The notes beneath the pieces were generated by a model. It did not search any database and was not told the origin of the DNA. It saw nothing but the letters and a program-made list of their open reading frames with translations. A DNA stretch of 64,000 nt from Janthinobacterium fluminis (GTDB taxonomy: Bacteria > Pseudomonadota > Gammaproteobacteria > Burkholderiales > Burkholderiaceae_D): positions 372,001 to 436,000 of the forward strand of contig NZ_JAQQXR010000001.1 of the NCBI RefSeq assembly GCF_028595325.1. Reading direction: 5' to 3'. A program made the translations under genes and the position numbers. This document shows positions 1 through 9,007 of this stretch, in pieces (the first letter of the stretch is position 1; each line of letters opens with the position of its first letter).

Positions 1-2
1 CC

Positions 3-1268
3 CCGGTCCAGCACGTCATCGAACAGCTCATCACTAATTCTATTACTTGCCGTGAGGCTATCGAACTGCTGAACGGCCGATCCATTATTGAACAGCCGAT
101 GACAAGAAAGGCGGCCCCAGCCGTTCTGCCGTTGGAGGAAATATGCCGAGGGATGGCGCGATTTATAAATAGCAACTTCCGATTGGATGCCCCCTACACA
201 TTGTTCCCGATTGATCCTTTTGGAAGCAGTTTCAACCCGATAAGTTTAGGATTTGGGTCCTCCGGTATTATTCATTCACTTTTGAAGTGCGGTTTTGAGA
301 CTCCAGGACCTGCCTTGCAGCGATATCAAAATGAGATTGATGCTATCGATCCAAAAAAATTAGCTCCAGGATTTTGGATCGGTGCAGCCGGCATCGCCTG
401 GACATTATTGTCAACTGAAAAATTGGAAGATGGGAAAAAATTCCTGCTGGCCGCAAACTCCAGTCCTCTCCTACGTGAGCACCATTCGCTCTACTATGGG
501 ATGGCTGGAATTGGCATGACAAATCTAGCTGCCTTTCGCATGCTGGACGCACAGCACTATCTGAACGTCGCAATCGATCTCGCTGAGACGTTGGCAGCCA
601 CGGCATTAACGAGTGAGCGCGGGATATATTGGAATGACGACGTTGAGACGCGAATTGGTTTCGGATATGGCCAGAGCGGGGTTGCCCTCTTTTTCCTCCG
701 TCTATATCAAATGACGAATGTGCCGAAGTGGCATGCATTAGGCAAGAAGGCACTAGAATATGACCTTTCGTTCTGCTTCGAGCGGGAGCCTGGAGTAGGC
801 TGCTTCCCGTGCGCCCCCGACGAGACGAATACTTATGATAATTACATAGAACAAGGTAGTGCCGGCATTGCAAAAGTGGCCATCCGTTATGGGCTATGGA
901 GTGAAATTGATAATATTTTAGCTGATGCTCATAGAAAATATGCAGTGTTCGCGGGCCTTTCCTATGGCGTGATTGGGTTTGTTGACGTCTTGCTTGACGC
1001 ATATCTTTACTCGCAGGATAAAAAATACTTGGACATGGCAGAAAGACCGCTGCAGGGGTTCAGAGATATATTCCTGTTCGAGAGTGGGGATGGTTATGCA
1101 GTCCCTGGAGACGGCTTATTCCGAATATCTTGTGATTACGCCACTGGTATTGCTGGCGTTATGAAAACTCTCCATAGATGGTCCAACCTTCTGCCTGACG
1201 AATTTTGTTTAGATGAGCTCGATAATTTGAGCGGACACAGCGCAACCAAGCGTACTTTGCTTAAATAA
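3..1268 (+). CDS. Class III-like lanthipeptide synthetase (LanKC), C-terminal cyclase part, cut by window edge
   Basis: The frame is open from the first bases of the window (first in-frame ATG at 99, but no stop before it), so these are the last 421 residues of a longer protein. The expected N-terminal lyase and kinase domains lie outside. What is visible is a LanC-like helical-barrel cyclase domain: a linker with LFPIDPF, then glycine-rich turns GFGSSG, YYGMAGIG, GYGQSGVA, EQGSAGIAK, SYGVIG and DYATGIAG. The turns where zinc-dependent cyclases carry Cys and Cys-His read EQG and SYG, so the zinc site looks absent, as in class III enzymes. Family role: dehydration of Ser/Thr and ring closure in a ribosomal precursor peptide. 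The transporter gene follows 14 nt downstream, consistent with one operon. No precursor gene is visible on this side. Base composition is A+T-rich relative to the chromosome beyond 10 kb. Confidence 0.82.
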   Translation, partial: PVQHVIEQLITNSITCREAIELLNGRSIIEQPMTRKAAPAVLPLEEICRGMARFINSNFRLDAPYTLFPIDPFGSSFNPISLGFGSSGIIHSLLKCGFETPGPALQRYQNEIDAIDPKKLAPGFWIGAAGIAWTLLSTEKLEDGKKFLLAANSSPLLREHHSLYYGMAGIGMTNLAAFRMLDAQHYLNVAIDLAETLAATALTSERGIYWNDDVETRIGFGYGQSGVALFFLRLYQMTNVPKWHALGKKALEYDLSFCFEREPGVGCFPCAPDETNTYDNYIEQGSAGIAKVAIRYGLWSEIDNILADAHRKYAVFAGLSYGVIGFVDVLLDAYLYSQDKKYLDMAERPLQGFRDIFLFESGDGYAVPGDGLFRISCDYATGIAGVMKTLHRWSNLLPDEFCLDELDNLSGHSATKRTLLK

Positions 1269-1282
1269 ATTGAGGTTGAACT

Positions 1283-2908
1283 ATGCGCTTAAGAGAAAAA
1301 ATTCAAGAAAGCGATACAGGGATGGCATCTTCAGCAGACCAGCACCATTCATCGTCGCTCAACGGCTTTATGCTGCTGCTTGGGGAGTACCGAAGCAAGT
1401 ATGCATTGGCCACCTTATGCGCTGCTCTGATTGGAGGGGTCGGAGCATTGTTACACCCATTGTTGTTAACTGCTATTTTCGACGCTGTGACCCTTCGTGC
1501 GGATTTTGATCGGTTTATGTACCTTGCCGGTTGTTACTTCGCTCTGGGGGTGTCCATGAATATACTAAGTTTTCTGTTATCTCTCTGGCAGCAAAAGCTG
1601 GACAATAGGATTGTTGAGAAGGCCAGCGAAGACCTTTTGCAAGCCTATTTTTTTAAAGATTACGGTGACGTCATGCAGCAGGGGACCGGCTATTACATAA
1701 GTCGTATACGATCCGACGTGAAGGATGGCTTAGTGCCGATGTTGCCGTTGGTAAGGAAAATGGTGGTGAACATTGTCATGTTTGTTGTTTTTATCTCCGT
1801 TTTAATATACATCTCTTTGAAGGCTTTTCTTGTGCTATTTGCCATAATTCCGGTTGCAACAGCAGTAAGCATTACGGTGAGTAAAAAAATTCGAGGGTTA
1901 ACTAATATTGAACGCGATAATGAGGCCTCACTTTTGGATACACTCACTAAGTCAGTGAGCGCGTTCAAAATGGTTCGTACCTTCAATATGGCATCTCAAA
2001 CCATTCACGCATTTTCAAGAAAAATGGAGTCCGTCCTTGACTCTGGATACAAAAAATTTCGGGTAATTAACGGACTTCAGCGCGGAAGTGACATAACGAT
2101 GGTGGTGTCCGATGCATGTTGTATTTTTGTGGGAGCATTTTTTGTCTTCCGGCAGACCATGACAGTCGGCTCATACATTGGCTTTATGAATTCTTTTTGG
2201 CGCTCAGCTACAACGCTCATCGAAATTTTTAGACAATGGGCCGAACTTCACGGCCACAACGCAACGGTTACTCGCCTGATATCGTTTATGGAAGAACGGC
2301 CTCTTAAGCTTCATCACAAGGCTGAAGGATCTGTTTTAGTAACAGATATCAGCTACTGTTACGGAGCCAATCGGGTCATTTCTGAATTTTCAATGATCGT
2401 AGAGCCAGGTCAAAGCGTCCTCGTCGCCGGTCGCAATGGATCAGGAAAAACCACCTTGGCTAATATTTTGGCTGGTTATCTGACTCCATCTGAGGGGCAG
2501 CTAAAATTGCCTGTGCGGATAAGTGCAGTAACGTTGCCAATTCAATTCCCCCCCCTTAAAGTTGGCGAGCTAGGCATAGATAGTGAACTTTTGCAAGCCT
2601 TTAAAATAGATGCGCTCGATATTCTGGAGGGGTATCCTGATCAACTATCTGCGGGGCAGCAACAGAAGCTATCGCTTGCGCTTTCACTCTCACACGACGC
2701 AGAACTTTACATCTTGGATGAGCCGTTGGCCAATTTGGATGTGCCCAGCCGAGCTATTGCTATGCAAGAGATTCAGCGACGTACTTCCGGAAGGATGCTG
2801 GTGATGATAATGCATGGCGGTGAAGAGTATTCCGCTATTTTTGATAAGACATACAATATAGGAAGCGCTCTCACTCAGAATGAATCACTCAAGGTCGTTA
2901 ATACGTGA
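1283..2908 (+). CDS. ABC exporter with fused membrane and ATPase domains, RiPP-associated
   Basis: A 541-residue half-transporter. Residues ~20-310 form an ABC type I exporter membrane domain with several hydrophobic spans; residues ~340-530 form the ATPase, with Walker A GRNGSGKTT, signature LSAGQQQKL, Walker B LYILDEPLANLD and an H-loop His in IMHGGE. The stretch between Walker A and the signature is short for the family. There is no N-terminal C39 peptidase domain, so it would not cleave a leader itself. A GAGG Shine-Dalgarno motif precedes the ATG. Its position right after the lanthipeptide synthetase suggests it moves the modified peptide across the inner membrane, but a self-protection role is equally possible. 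A 77-nt A+T-rich gap separates it from the next gene. Confidence 0.8.
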   Translation: MRLREKIQESDTGMASSADQHHSSSLNGFMLLLGEYRSKYALATLCAALIGGVGALLHPLLLTAIFDAVTLRADFDRFMYLAGCYFALGVSMNILSFLLSLWQQKLDNRIVEKASEDLLQAYFFKDYGDVMQQGTGYYISRIRSDVKDGLVPMLPLVRKMVVNIVMFVVFISVLIYISLKAFLVLFAIIPVATAVSITVSKKIRGLTNIERDNEASLLDTLTKSVSAFKMVRTFNMASQTIHAFSRKMESVLDSGYKKFRVINGLQRGSDITMVVSDACCIFVGAFFVFRQTMTVGSYIGFMNSFWRSATTLIEIFRQWAELHGHNATVTRLISFMEERPLKLHHKAEGSVLVTDISYCYGANRVISEFSMIVEPGQSVLVAGRNGSGKTTLANILAGYLTPSEGQLKLPVRISAVTLPIQFPPLKVGELGIDSELLQAFKIDALDILEGYPDQLSAGQQQKLSLALSLSHDAELYILDEPLANLDVPSRAIAMQEIQRRTSGRMLVMIMHGGEEYSAIFDKTYNIGSALTQNESLKVVNT

Positions 2909-2985
2909 CGATTCATCGAAATTTTTCCCCATTCTTCTGATTGATATTTAAATAAAAATTAATTTCATAATTTATACTATATTTA

Positions 2986-4305
2986 ATGTTAAATTATTAT
3001 CTAAAAGTGGCTTTGCACAACACGAGGCGCAATAAGGCGCTGACCATTTTGATGGTTATGGCCATTGCAGTCGGCATTGGCGCAAGCATGACTGCGTTGA
3101 CAGTAACGAAATTATTGTCTGGTGATCCATTGCCTGGTCGAAGTCAAGACATTTATTATCCACAAGTCGATGTCGTTCCTGAATCAAATGGTCGCGAGCC
3201 TTTAGATGTACTCGACTATAGGACGGCGATGGACCTTTGGAGCGCCAAACAAGCGGACCAGCAGACCATCGTCGCACGTAGTCAGATAAAGCTTCGTGCA
3301 CCGGATACGTCGTTACCACCCATTATGCTTTCCATGGCTTCCGTTACGGCAGATTTCTTCACGATGTTTGATGTTCCTCTCACGTATGGAAAAGGGTGGA
3401 GTCATGGAGATGATGAATTACGCTCTCGTGTGGCAATCATCTCTTTTAAACTGAATGAAAAACTATTCGGGGGCGCGAACAGTGTCGGCCGTATCATACG
3501 TTTAGGAGATTTCGACGTACGGATCGTTGGCGTGATGGCACCATGGCGTCCGTTCCCATTGTTTTATCAGGTCCGCGGCGGTAGATTCGCCAATGGCGAC
3601 ACCTCAGCTTTTTACGATAAAAGCGAGGATGTATTCCTTCCTTTTTCTGCGAGCCTGGATGTCAATAGGGGAAATTTTCAGCCGTTTACTTGCTGGGGAG
3701 CGCCTGAGCAGCCAGGTCATTTAGAGAGTGCTCCTTGTGCATGGGTGGCTCTATGGGTTCGGCTGAGCAATCCAGCTAAGGTGGCGGCCTATAATCATTT
3801 CCTGCGGAACTATGCCTCCCAACAAAAAGCCTTGGGACATATTAAACACGCAGAAAACACACGCTTACGATCACTGATGCAATGGCTTGACTACAATCGC
3901 GTAGTGCCAAGTGACGCCAAACTGCAGACAATCCTAGCATTTGCGTTTCTTGGGATTTGTCTGACCAATGTATTGAGTCTTTTGTCGGCCAAATTCTTGC
4001 GTCATAGTACTGAGACTGGGCTACGCCGGGCACTTGGCGCCACGCGTAGTGCGGTGTTTTCCCACTGTATGGTCGAATCGGCGGTCATTGGCGTGCTCGG
4101 CGGCGTAGGGGGACTGATGTTATCTTTACTCGGGCTATATTTGGTGCGTCATCAGCCAGTCCCCTATGCGGACGGGGCGTATTTGGACGTCTCGATGTTC
4201 TGGTTGACCTTCGCCATATCCTTGCTTGTCAGCTTGTTGGCAGGGATGTTACCAGCCTTACGCGCCGCTCTGATGCAGCCGGCGACGCAGTTGAAACAGC
4301 TATAA
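2986..4305 (+). CDS. MacB/FtsX-type ABC permease, first of two
   Basis: A 439-residue protein with the MacB layout: one N-terminal transmembrane helix (~18-42), a large periplasmic domain (~45-310) and three C-terminal helices (FtsX domain, ~320-430), with the characteristic ETGLRRALGATR coupling segment. No ATPase domain is present; the matching ATPase is encoded at 6999-7706. In the family, such permeases do not form a substrate channel but drive substrate from the periplasm out through a fusion protein and TolC by mechanotransmission. The upstream gap is very A+T-rich, with a TATACT -10-like hexamer near 2973 and no obvious Shine-Dalgarno motif, so a separate promoter is possible. Confidence 0.78.
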   Translation: MLNYYLKVALHNTRRNKALTILMVMAIAVGIGASMTALTVTKLLSGDPLPGRSQDIYYPQVDVVPESNGREPLDVLDYRTAMDLWSAKQADQQTIVARSQIKLRAPDTSLPPIMLSMASVTADFFTMFDVPLTYGKGWSHGDDELRSRVAIISFKLNEKLFGGANSVGRIIRLGDFDVRIVGVMAPWRPFPLFYQVRGGRFANGDTSAFYDKSEDVFLPFSASLDVNRGNFQPFTCWGAPEQPGHLESAPCAWVALWVRLSNPAKVAAYNHFLRNYASQQKALGHIKHAENTRLRSLMQWLDYNRVVPSDAKLQTILAFAFLGICLTNVLSLLSAKFLRHSTETGLRRALGATRSAVFSHCMVESAVIGVLGGVGGLMLSLLGLYLVRHQPVPYADGAYLDVSMFWLTFAISLLVSLLAGMLPALRAALMQPATQLKQL

Positions 4306-4313
4306 GGGCCGCT

Positions 4314-5528
4314 ATGCAGACTCGTTATATCCTCGCCTCGTTACGTAAGCACCGGTTGGCCACTTTTCTGATTGCCCTGCAAATTTCCTTGGCATGCGCG
4401 GTTCTATGCAATGCTTTCTTTCTTGTCGTGCAACGCGTCCACGCAATGCAGATTGAAAGTGGGGTGGCCGAAGCTTCGCTGGCCACTATCAAGCTTTCTG
4501 GGTTCGCTCCTGAACAAGCGGTGGACGTTAACGCCCGAGTAGTCGAAGCGCTCCGCGGCGTGGCCGGGATAGAGGCCGTCAGCGTGGTTAACATGGTGCC
4601 ATTCGGCGAATCTGTGTCCAGCGCTGGCGTAAGGTTAGATCAGGAGCGTAAGCGCTTTGGCGGCGTAATTGATTTCTATATCGGCGACTCCAAAGCGATT
4701 GAGACATTTGGCTTACGCTTAGTTTCGGGCCGTTTTCCGCTGGCAGACGAGTACGCACCAATCGGCAAAACTGTTCCGTCTAGTCCCCCCGTGCTAATCA
4801 CACAGTCGCTGGCAGCCCATTTCTGGCCAGGTCAACTTCCCCTTGGGCGGCAATTCTGGGCAATGGGCACGGCATTCCGAGTAGTGGGCGTGGTCGCACA
4901 CTTGACAGTCGCCGCTCCAGGAGGGGGGCAAAGTGCAGATGCTGATTGGGCTGTTTTTGTGCCAGCAATTGCAGGGGCAAACCTGGCGGGGAGATATATT
5001 CTCCGAGGACGCACCTCAGATATCGCTCGGATAAGCGACAACGCTAAGGCGGCTGTTGTTAAGGCTGCTCCCGATGCGGTGCTGGACACAGAACAGAGTA
5101 ATACGCTGCTTGAACTGCGCGAGAGTTACTTCAATAGTAGTTATGTCATGGTCGCGCTGTTGATGGGCGTCAGCGTTGCGCTGTTGGGCACGACAGCACT
5201 CGGGATCATCGGGTTGGCCAGTTTCTGGGTAACACAGAGACGCAAACAAATCGGGATTCGGCGTGCCCTTGGCGCCACCACCGGCGACATACTACGCTAT
5301 TTCCAGATCGAAAACTTTATCATTGTTTCGTTCGGAATCCTCATCGGTATGCTGCTAGCCTATGCTCTCAACTTTGGGTTGATGAGGTTTTATGAACTGC
5401 CGCGCTTGCCGATCTGGTACTTGGCGATAGGAGCGGCCACACTATGGATTCTTGGTCAACTTGCTGTGCTGGCGCCGGCGCTTCGCGCATCGGCGATCCC
5501 ACCAATGCTAGCGATCAAGGCGGTCTAG
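4314..5528 (+). CDS. MacB/FtsX-type ABC permease, second of two
   Basis: A 404-residue paralogue of the preceding gene: N-terminal helix (~14-36), periplasmic domain, and three C-terminal helices (~275-400) with the coupling segment QIGIRRALGATTGD. It starts 8 nt after the upstream stop, so the two are very likely co-translated and form a heterodimeric permease. Two separate MacB-like permeases sharing one stand-alone ATPase differ from canonical MacB, which is a single fused polypeptide acting as a homodimer. The export substrate is inferred from the neighbouring lanthipeptide synthetase and is not shown by the sequence itself. Confidence 0.78.
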   Translation: MQTRYILASLRKHRLATFLIALQISLACAVLCNAFFLVVQRVHAMQIESGVAEASLATIKLSGFAPEQAVDVNARVVEALRGVAGIEAVSVVNMVPFGESVSSAGVRLDQERKRFGGVIDFYIGDSKAIETFGLRLVSGRFPLADEYAPIGKTVPSSPPVLITQSLAAHFWPGQLPLGRQFWAMGTAFRVVGVVAHLTVAAPGGGQSADADWAVFVPAIAGANLAGRYILRGRTSDIARISDNAKAAVVKAAPDAVLDTEQSNTLLELRESYFNSSYVMVALLMGVSVALLGTTALGIIGLASFWVTQRRKQIGIRRALGATTGDILRYFQIENFIIVSFGILIGMLLAYALNFGLMRFYELPRLPIWYLAIGAATLWILGQLAVLAPALRASAIPPMLAIKAV

Positions 5529-5581
5529 GAGTGGTCCCTAAAACACGAGCTAGCTATCTTGACGAAGATCGGTCGATACCT

Positions 5582-5734
5582 ATGGCACTCAGCGTGCGAA
5601 TTGGGCAAGGCCAGCGCTCCATGCCTTTACTTGGCTACCCGCACTGTTATGCGCAAGAGATAAATCAACTGTCGAATATGCACTCGCCGAATTTGCTGCC
5701 GCTAATTTCTCAATTAATAAACGATGATACTTGA
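5582..5734 (+). CDS. Doubtful small ORF between permease and fusion protein
   Basis: A 50-codon frame filling the 195-nt gap between the second permease and the fusion protein. It starts with MALSVRIGQG and overlaps the next gene's start by 11 nt. It contains several Ser residues and one Cys (in GYPHC), the minimum for a lanthionine. However, there is no Shine-Dalgarno motif, no double-glycine leader end, and the frame is simply the end of a longer open frame running out of the permease gene. It is listed only because the locus otherwise lacks a visible precursor peptide. Confidence 0.15.
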   Translation: MALSVRIGQGQRSMPLLGYPHCYAQEINQLSNMHSPNLLPLISQLINDDT

Positions 5735-6989
5735 CACTTCCGCACAGGACACTCGCCTTCCTCTAGCCCGGCCACGTAAGTGGATATGGCTGTCCGCCGG
5801 TTTTGTCGCCGTTGCGCTACTCACTTTTTTGGGGGGGCATTTTAAAGATGCGCTATCGGGAGGAGGCAGCGTCAATAGTGATCGTCTTACTTTTGCTAAC
5901 GTGGAATGGGGCGAATTGACACGAGACGTAGCTGCTGAAGGACGTGTAGTCGCTGCCGCAGCGCCTACACTCTACGCTGGCTCTAATGGCACGGTCACAC
6001 TTGCAGTCCAGCCTGGCGATACTGTTAAAGCCGGCCAAGTTGTGGCCCAGATCGCTAGCCCTGAGTTACAGGCAAATCTTGCCCAATTGCGCAGCGCTGC
6101 GGACGCTCTTAAGAGCGACTGGCTGCGAGCTCAAGCCGATGCCCGTCAAGCCCGTGCCGCAGCCAATGCGAGCGTGCAGACCGCAGCACTAGGGCTCACT
6201 TCAGCCGAAAATGATCTCACTCGGCAGACCCGTGCTTTCGAGGCTGGGGCGGCCGCAGGTATTGCGGTCGACCAAGCTCGCGACGCGCTGGCCCGCGCTC
6301 GCATTACGCACGAGCAATCGCTACAGGCACTAACGCTCAAAGATGATGCAACAAGATTCGAGCTTGCGGCCCGTCGGCAAGCTCACGAGCGTGCCGAGTT
6401 GCAGGTGACCGATTTACAACGTCAACAACTTGATCTAACTGTTCGTGCGCCAGTCGATGGTCAGATAGGCCAAGTCTTCGTGGCCGATCGATCCACCGTC
6501 GCTAAGGACGCCAAGCTATTGGCCGTTATCGACTTGACCAAGCTGGAGGTCCAAATCCAGGTAGCCGAAAGTCAAGCACGTGAACTGGCTCCCGGAATGC
6601 TTGGGGAAATTAGCGGCAATGGACAGCATTGGCGCGGCCGTATTAGTAGCGTCTCACCTGAGGTGGTCAATAGTGAGGTGGCCGCCCGACTTCGTTTTGA
6701 TGGTGTTCACCCGGAGGCGCTGCGCCAAAACCAACGTCTTTCTGCTCGAGTCATGCTTGGCCATCGAGAGCGCGTATTGCGCGTGGCGCGCGGTTCCTTT
6801 GTTGAGGAAGGCGGCGGACACTGGGCATATGTCGTAGTGAACAATGTCGCCACCAAACGTCCGATTCGCCTAGGCGTACAAAGTCTGACGCAGATAGAAG
6901 TTCTAGATGGCCTCAAAGCCGGCGAACAGATTGTCGTCGCGGGCGCTGACGTGTTTAAGGGCGCGAGTCAAGTTCAATTAATTCAGTAA
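5724..6989 (+). CDS. HlyD/MacA-type periplasmic membrane fusion protein
   Basis: A 421-residue adaptor. One membrane anchor helix is at ~19-40, with an N-terminal basic patch (RPRKW). Then come a split biotinyl-lipoyl-like domain (VQPGDTVKAGQVV before, VRAPVDGQIG after), an Ala-rich coiled-coil hairpin at ~115-245, and beta-barrel and membrane-proximal domains up to LIQ. In tripartite pumps this type bridges the inner-membrane permease to TolC. It lies directly upstream of the ATPase gene (9-nt gap) and within the exporter set. No strong ribosome binding site precedes the ATG at 5724, so translation may depend on read-in from upstream. Confidence 0.85.
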   Translation: MILDTSAQDTRLPLARPRKWIWLSAGFVAVALLTFLGGHFKDALSGGGSVNSDRLTFANVEWGELTRDVAAEGRVVAAAAPTLYAGSNGTVTLAVQPGDTVKAGQVVAQIASPELQANLAQLRSAADALKSDWLRAQADARQARAAANASVQTAALGLTSAENDLTRQTRAFEAGAAAGIAVDQARDALARARITHEQSLQALTLKDDATRFELAARRQAHERAELQVTDLQRQQLDLTVRAPVDGQIGQVFVADRSTVAKDAKLLAVIDLTKLEVQIQVAESQARELAPGMLGEISGNGQHWRGRISSVSPEVVNSEVAARLRFDGVHPEALRQNQRLSARVMLGHRERVLRVARGSFVEEGGGHWAYVVVNNVATKRPIRLGVQSLTQIEVLDGLKAGEQIVVAGADVFKGASQVQLIQ

Positions 6990-6998
6990 GGGATTACC

Positions 6999-7706
6999 AT
7001 GCTGCAAATGCATCACATTGCCAAAGTCTACCGGACCGAAACCGTCGAAACCGCAGCGTTACGCGATTTCAATCTAAGTGTAGTTCAGGGAGAATTTGTT
7101 GCCGTAACCGGCCCCTCCGGTTCAGGAAAGAGTACTTTTTTGAGTATTGCGGGTTTAGTTGAAACGCCAAGTGACGGCCGTTATGTTTTAGACGGAATCG
7201 ATGTAAGTAGGATGAACGATAACCAGCGTAGCCACTTGCGGAACCAAAAAATTGGCTTTATCTTTCAGGCCTTCAATTTAATACCGGACCTAAATCTCAT
7301 TGATAACATCGAAGTTCCGCTCGGCTATCGGGGCTTGAGAGCGGCGGATCGCCGAGAGCTTGCTCACTCTGCATTAGCTAAAGTAGGTCTTTCGGGACGC
7401 GCAACGCACTATCCAGGTCAGCTTTCGGGCGGTCAGCAACAACGTGTCGCCATTGCTCGTGCGCTAGCCGGAACCCCACCGCTGCTGCTAGCCGACGAGC
7501 CTACCGGCAATCTCGATACGCAAATGGCGGGGGGAGTGATGGAATTGTTGGAAGAGCTACATTCCGGCGGCGCAACTATCGTTATGGTCACCCATGATCT
7601 GAATTTGGCTGAACGAGCTCAGCGTATCGTGAAAGTGATGGATGGGCAAGTTTCTGAGATTCAGCGCGGTACACGGTTACACAGTCTGGACGGCAGTGTT
7701 GTATGA
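6999..7706 (+). CDS. LolD/MacB-type ABC ATPase
   Basis: A 235-residue stand-alone nucleotide-binding protein with Walker A GPSGSGKST, Q-loop in FIFQAFN, signature LSGGQQQRVA, Walker B LLLADEPTGNLD and H-loop VTHD. The length and the PTGNLD motif are typical of the MacB/LolD/FtsE group that pairs with FtsX-fold permeases, so it most likely energises the two permeases at 2986-5528. It starts 9 nt after the fusion protein, and its stop codon overlaps the start of the TolC-type gene (ATGA), indicating translational coupling. Confidence 0.9.
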   Translation: MLQMHHIAKVYRTETVETAALRDFNLSVVQGEFVAVTGPSGSGKSTFLSIAGLVETPSDGRYVLDGIDVSRMNDNQRSHLRNQKIGFIFQAFNLIPDLNLIDNIEVPLGYRGLRAADRRELAHSALAKVGLSGRATHYPGQLSGGQQQRVAIARALAGTPPLLLADEPTGNLDTQMAGGVMELLEELHSGGATIVMVTHDLNLAERAQRIVKVMDGQVSEIQRGTRLHSLDGSVV

Positions 7707-9007
7707 AACGATTGCTCTACGTCTCATTTTTGATAGCGTGCACAAATGCCGTAGCAGAACCTAGTGATGACCTGGTTAGCTTATATAGCAAGTCCCGCGC
7801 CAACTATCCTATGCTACAACAGGCAGTAGCGCAGCTTGGGGCGAGCGACGCCGCTGTTGATATTAATCAAGCCGCACTCATGCCGCAGTGGACAATTAGC
7901 GCAACGCCTCGGCGTACGACAGGTGTAACGACGAGTACCGTAACTAGCAAAATAAGCCAAACTATCGTTAACTTGGCAGCACTAGACACTTGGCGTGCGG
8001 CGCGCGCCGACGCCAGCGCTCAGACGGCCACACTGCGTGCTATCGAGCAGGCGCTAATGGCTGAGGTCGCAGTACGATATTTTGCATTGCTCACAGCACA
8101 AAGCCAACTCGATACACTTGCCGCCAATGAGGCAGCCGTTGCTGAGCTGGTTCGGCAAAGCATGGTTCGCGTGGCTGAGCGTCTATCCGCTGCAGTTGAT
8201 GTTGATCAAGCCCGTGCCTATCTTGGCCTTGCTCAAGCATCCACCCAGCGGGCGAAAGAATCTTTGGCCGACGCACGCCAAGCTGTGCAGGAACTCACCG
8301 GACAGTTGCCACTGTCGCTCAAGCGGCTGAAAAAGGGATTTAAACCGGCCGTACCTCACCCCACAAATTCGGACGCATGGGTAGAAGAAGCTTTAGTTGA
8401 CAATCCGACACTTCAATCTGGCAACGCGGGCGTGCTTGCGTTAGAACAACGTGCGAAGGCAACGCGCGCGGCAAATCTGCCTACCTTGGATGTGTCTTTT
8501 ACTACGTATCGTGCACCCATCGACGGAGCTTCCAGTGGTCGGCAAGTCACAAATAACACGCTCGGCTTGACACTCACTTTCCCCATAGTCGCGGGCGGCG
8601 CAACATTCGCCTTAACAAGACAGGCGTTATACGCACGGGACGCTGCTGCCGCGCAAGTTGAAGCGACCCGTCGAAGTATCATTCGTAACGTGGAAGCACA
8701 ACTGCAGACAGTTCGGGGCAGCGTGGCCGAGATCGCAATAGCCGAGCCCGGTGCTGAGGCCGCAGAGAGGGCACTTTCCGCAAACCGTGCCGGCCACCAA
8801 TACGGTACCCGTACTCTGACCGACGTACTCAATGCAATTCAGACTAATGGGCAGGCGCAATTACAACTCACTCAAGCGCGTCACCGCAATTTGGTAGCTC
8901 TGTTGCAACTTAAACAGGCCGTAGGGCGGTTAAGCGTAGATGATCTTGTAACCGTCAATGGGTTATTAGAATTTGACTTTGAAAAAACATCAAGGCCTAT
9001 GCCATGA
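7703..9007 (+). CDS. TolC-family outer-membrane efflux protein
   Basis: A 434-residue protein with a Sec signal peptide (MKRLLYVSFLIACTNAVAEP) and two Ala/Gln-rich helical repeats of the OEP domain (~30-210 and ~225-425), as in trimeric outer-membrane channel-tunnels. Its start overlaps the ATPase stop. It completes a full export route (inner-membrane exporter, mechanotransmission pump, adaptor, outer-membrane duct) inside one gene block. This is the last gene of the A+T-rich island. No clear intrinsic terminator follows. Confidence 0.87.
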   Translation: MKRLLYVSFLIACTNAVAEPSDDLVSLYSKSRANYPMLQQAVAQLGASDAAVDINQAALMPQWTISATPRRTTGVTTSTVTSKISQTIVNLAALDTWRAARADASAQTATLRAIEQALMAEVAVRYFALLTAQSQLDTLAANEAAVAELVRQSMVRVAERLSAAVDVDQARAYLGLAQASTQRAKESLADARQAVQELTGQLPLSLKRLKKGFKPAVPHPTNSDAWVEEALVDNPTLQSGNAGVLALEQRAKATRAANLPTLDVSFTTYRAPIDGASSGRQVTNNTLGLTLTFPIVAGGATFALTRQALYARDAAAAQVEATRRSIIRNVEAQLQTVRGSVAEIAIAEPGAEAAERALSANRAGHQYGTRTLTDVLNAIQTNGQAQLQLTQARHRNLVALLQLKQAVGRLSVDDLVTVNGLLEFDFEKTSRPMP

